The notes under the pieces: model-generated
What the model was told of the DNA's origin: nothing
The model's input: only the letters and a program-made list of their open reading frames with translations
Databases searched by the model: none
Shown here: positions 63,701 to 64,000 of the stretch, one piece after another
How positions within the stretch are numbered: the first letter of the stretch is position 1
How the letters are laid out: the number at the start of each line of letters is the position of its first letter
DNA from: Prunella strophiata
Taxonomy: Eukaryota > Chordata > Aves > Passeriformes > Prunellidae
DNA length: 64,000 nucleotides
Direction of reading: 5' to 3'
Assembly (NCBI GenBank): GCA_036583965.1
Contig: JAZBQD010000030.1
Location: 89,821,300 to 89,885,299, forward strand
Translations under genes and position numbers: made by a program

Positions 63701-64000
63701 TTCCCTGGAAATGGCCTAGCACTTGCAAGGTGACAGCTCACAGCCTCAGGAAGTCCATGGCTGTGCTAAATTTGCATACGTACCCTCTGATGCTCCCCAC
63801 CATGCTAGAGGAAAACATCTCACTCTCCAAAGGGAGAACCTTATACCGAGGTGTCCTGGCTGCCAATACTGAAGGTTTGTCCAGCACATATTCCTGGATC
63901 CCAGAGGTGAGATATAGATATAACCTGTCTGTTGTGCAGGGAGAAAGAGATGGCCAAGACTTTGAAAGGAAAAGAAGCCAAATTCCAACACATTTTCTGG
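57761..64000. other. Noncoding interval to the end of the window
   Basis: No gene or transposon is supportable in 6.2 kb. The part 61130-61420 is very AT-rich. A short inverted repeat (GCTATTT/AAATAGC, 5-nt loop) lies at 59848-59866. The longest ORF, 178 codons at 62701-63237 plus, has no recognisable domains and is within chance expectation. Confidence 0.55.
61765..61803 (+). repeat. Homopurine tract A11-G13-A-G4-A10
   Basis: The plus strand carries 39 consecutive purines: 11 A, 13 G, one A, 4 G and 10 A. The G runs could form intermolecular or stacked G-structures. Runs of this sort are also frequent sites of sequencing or assembly length errors, so the exact counts may be unreliable. Confidence 0.9.

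Noticed and set aside
1..64000. tRNA and known microRNA genes
   Set aside because: I looked by eye for tRNA B-box-like GGTTCGA/GGTTCAA words with a matching acceptor stem and for familiar microRNA seeds, and found none that held up. A covariance-model search would be more sensitive.

Overview
The window looks like nuclear DNA of a bird, most likely from an intergenic or intronic gene desert. I found no protein-coding gene, rRNA or tRNA that I can support. The bird assignment rests on the interspersed repeats. There are seven CR1 (chicken repeat 1) LINE copies, recognisable by their 3' ends and by remnants of the ORF2 C-terminus, and two solo endogenous-retrovirus LTRs of avian type. A passerine is my best guess from the LTR types, but that is weaker than the bird assignment. 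The rest is AT-leaning, CpG-depleted sequence with short ORFs that are no longer than chance predicts.

Layout. At 2135-4327 a CR1 copy is split by an ERVL-like solo LTR (2568-4165). That LTR carries an expanded 40-bp minisatellite (about 2953-3500), which causes a cluster of long but artefactual ORFs on both strands. Further CR1 copies lie at 6016-6478 (-), 7376-7480 (-), 9938-10325 (+, old), 16690-16835 (-), 49770-49855 (+), 54831-55690 (-, internally deleted, with an open ORF2 tail) and 57562-57760 (-). A second solo LTR with a perfect 4-bp target duplication sits at 23148-23647. A (CACT)n microsatellite lies at 54233-54295, and several homopurine or homopyrimidine tracts are scattered through the window.

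The only clearly non-background composition outside transposons is a compact GC- and CpG-rich island at about 35078-35315 (17 CpGs counted in 250 bp). It is followed by a G-quadruplex-type tract at 35436-35461 and, a few hundred bases on, by AT-rich sequence that reads like a conserved noncoding element. This is the best candidate for a functional regulatory element, such as an enhancer or an unannotated promoter. A short, strong hairpin at 45615-45660 is the most statistically unusual single structure.

I did not find a new multi-gene system. The unusual points are the frame-invariant coding property of the LTR minisatellite, the orphan CpG island and its inverted repeat, and the hairpin at 45.6 kb. 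Everything functional said here is inference from sequence patterns read by eye, without alignment or database search.
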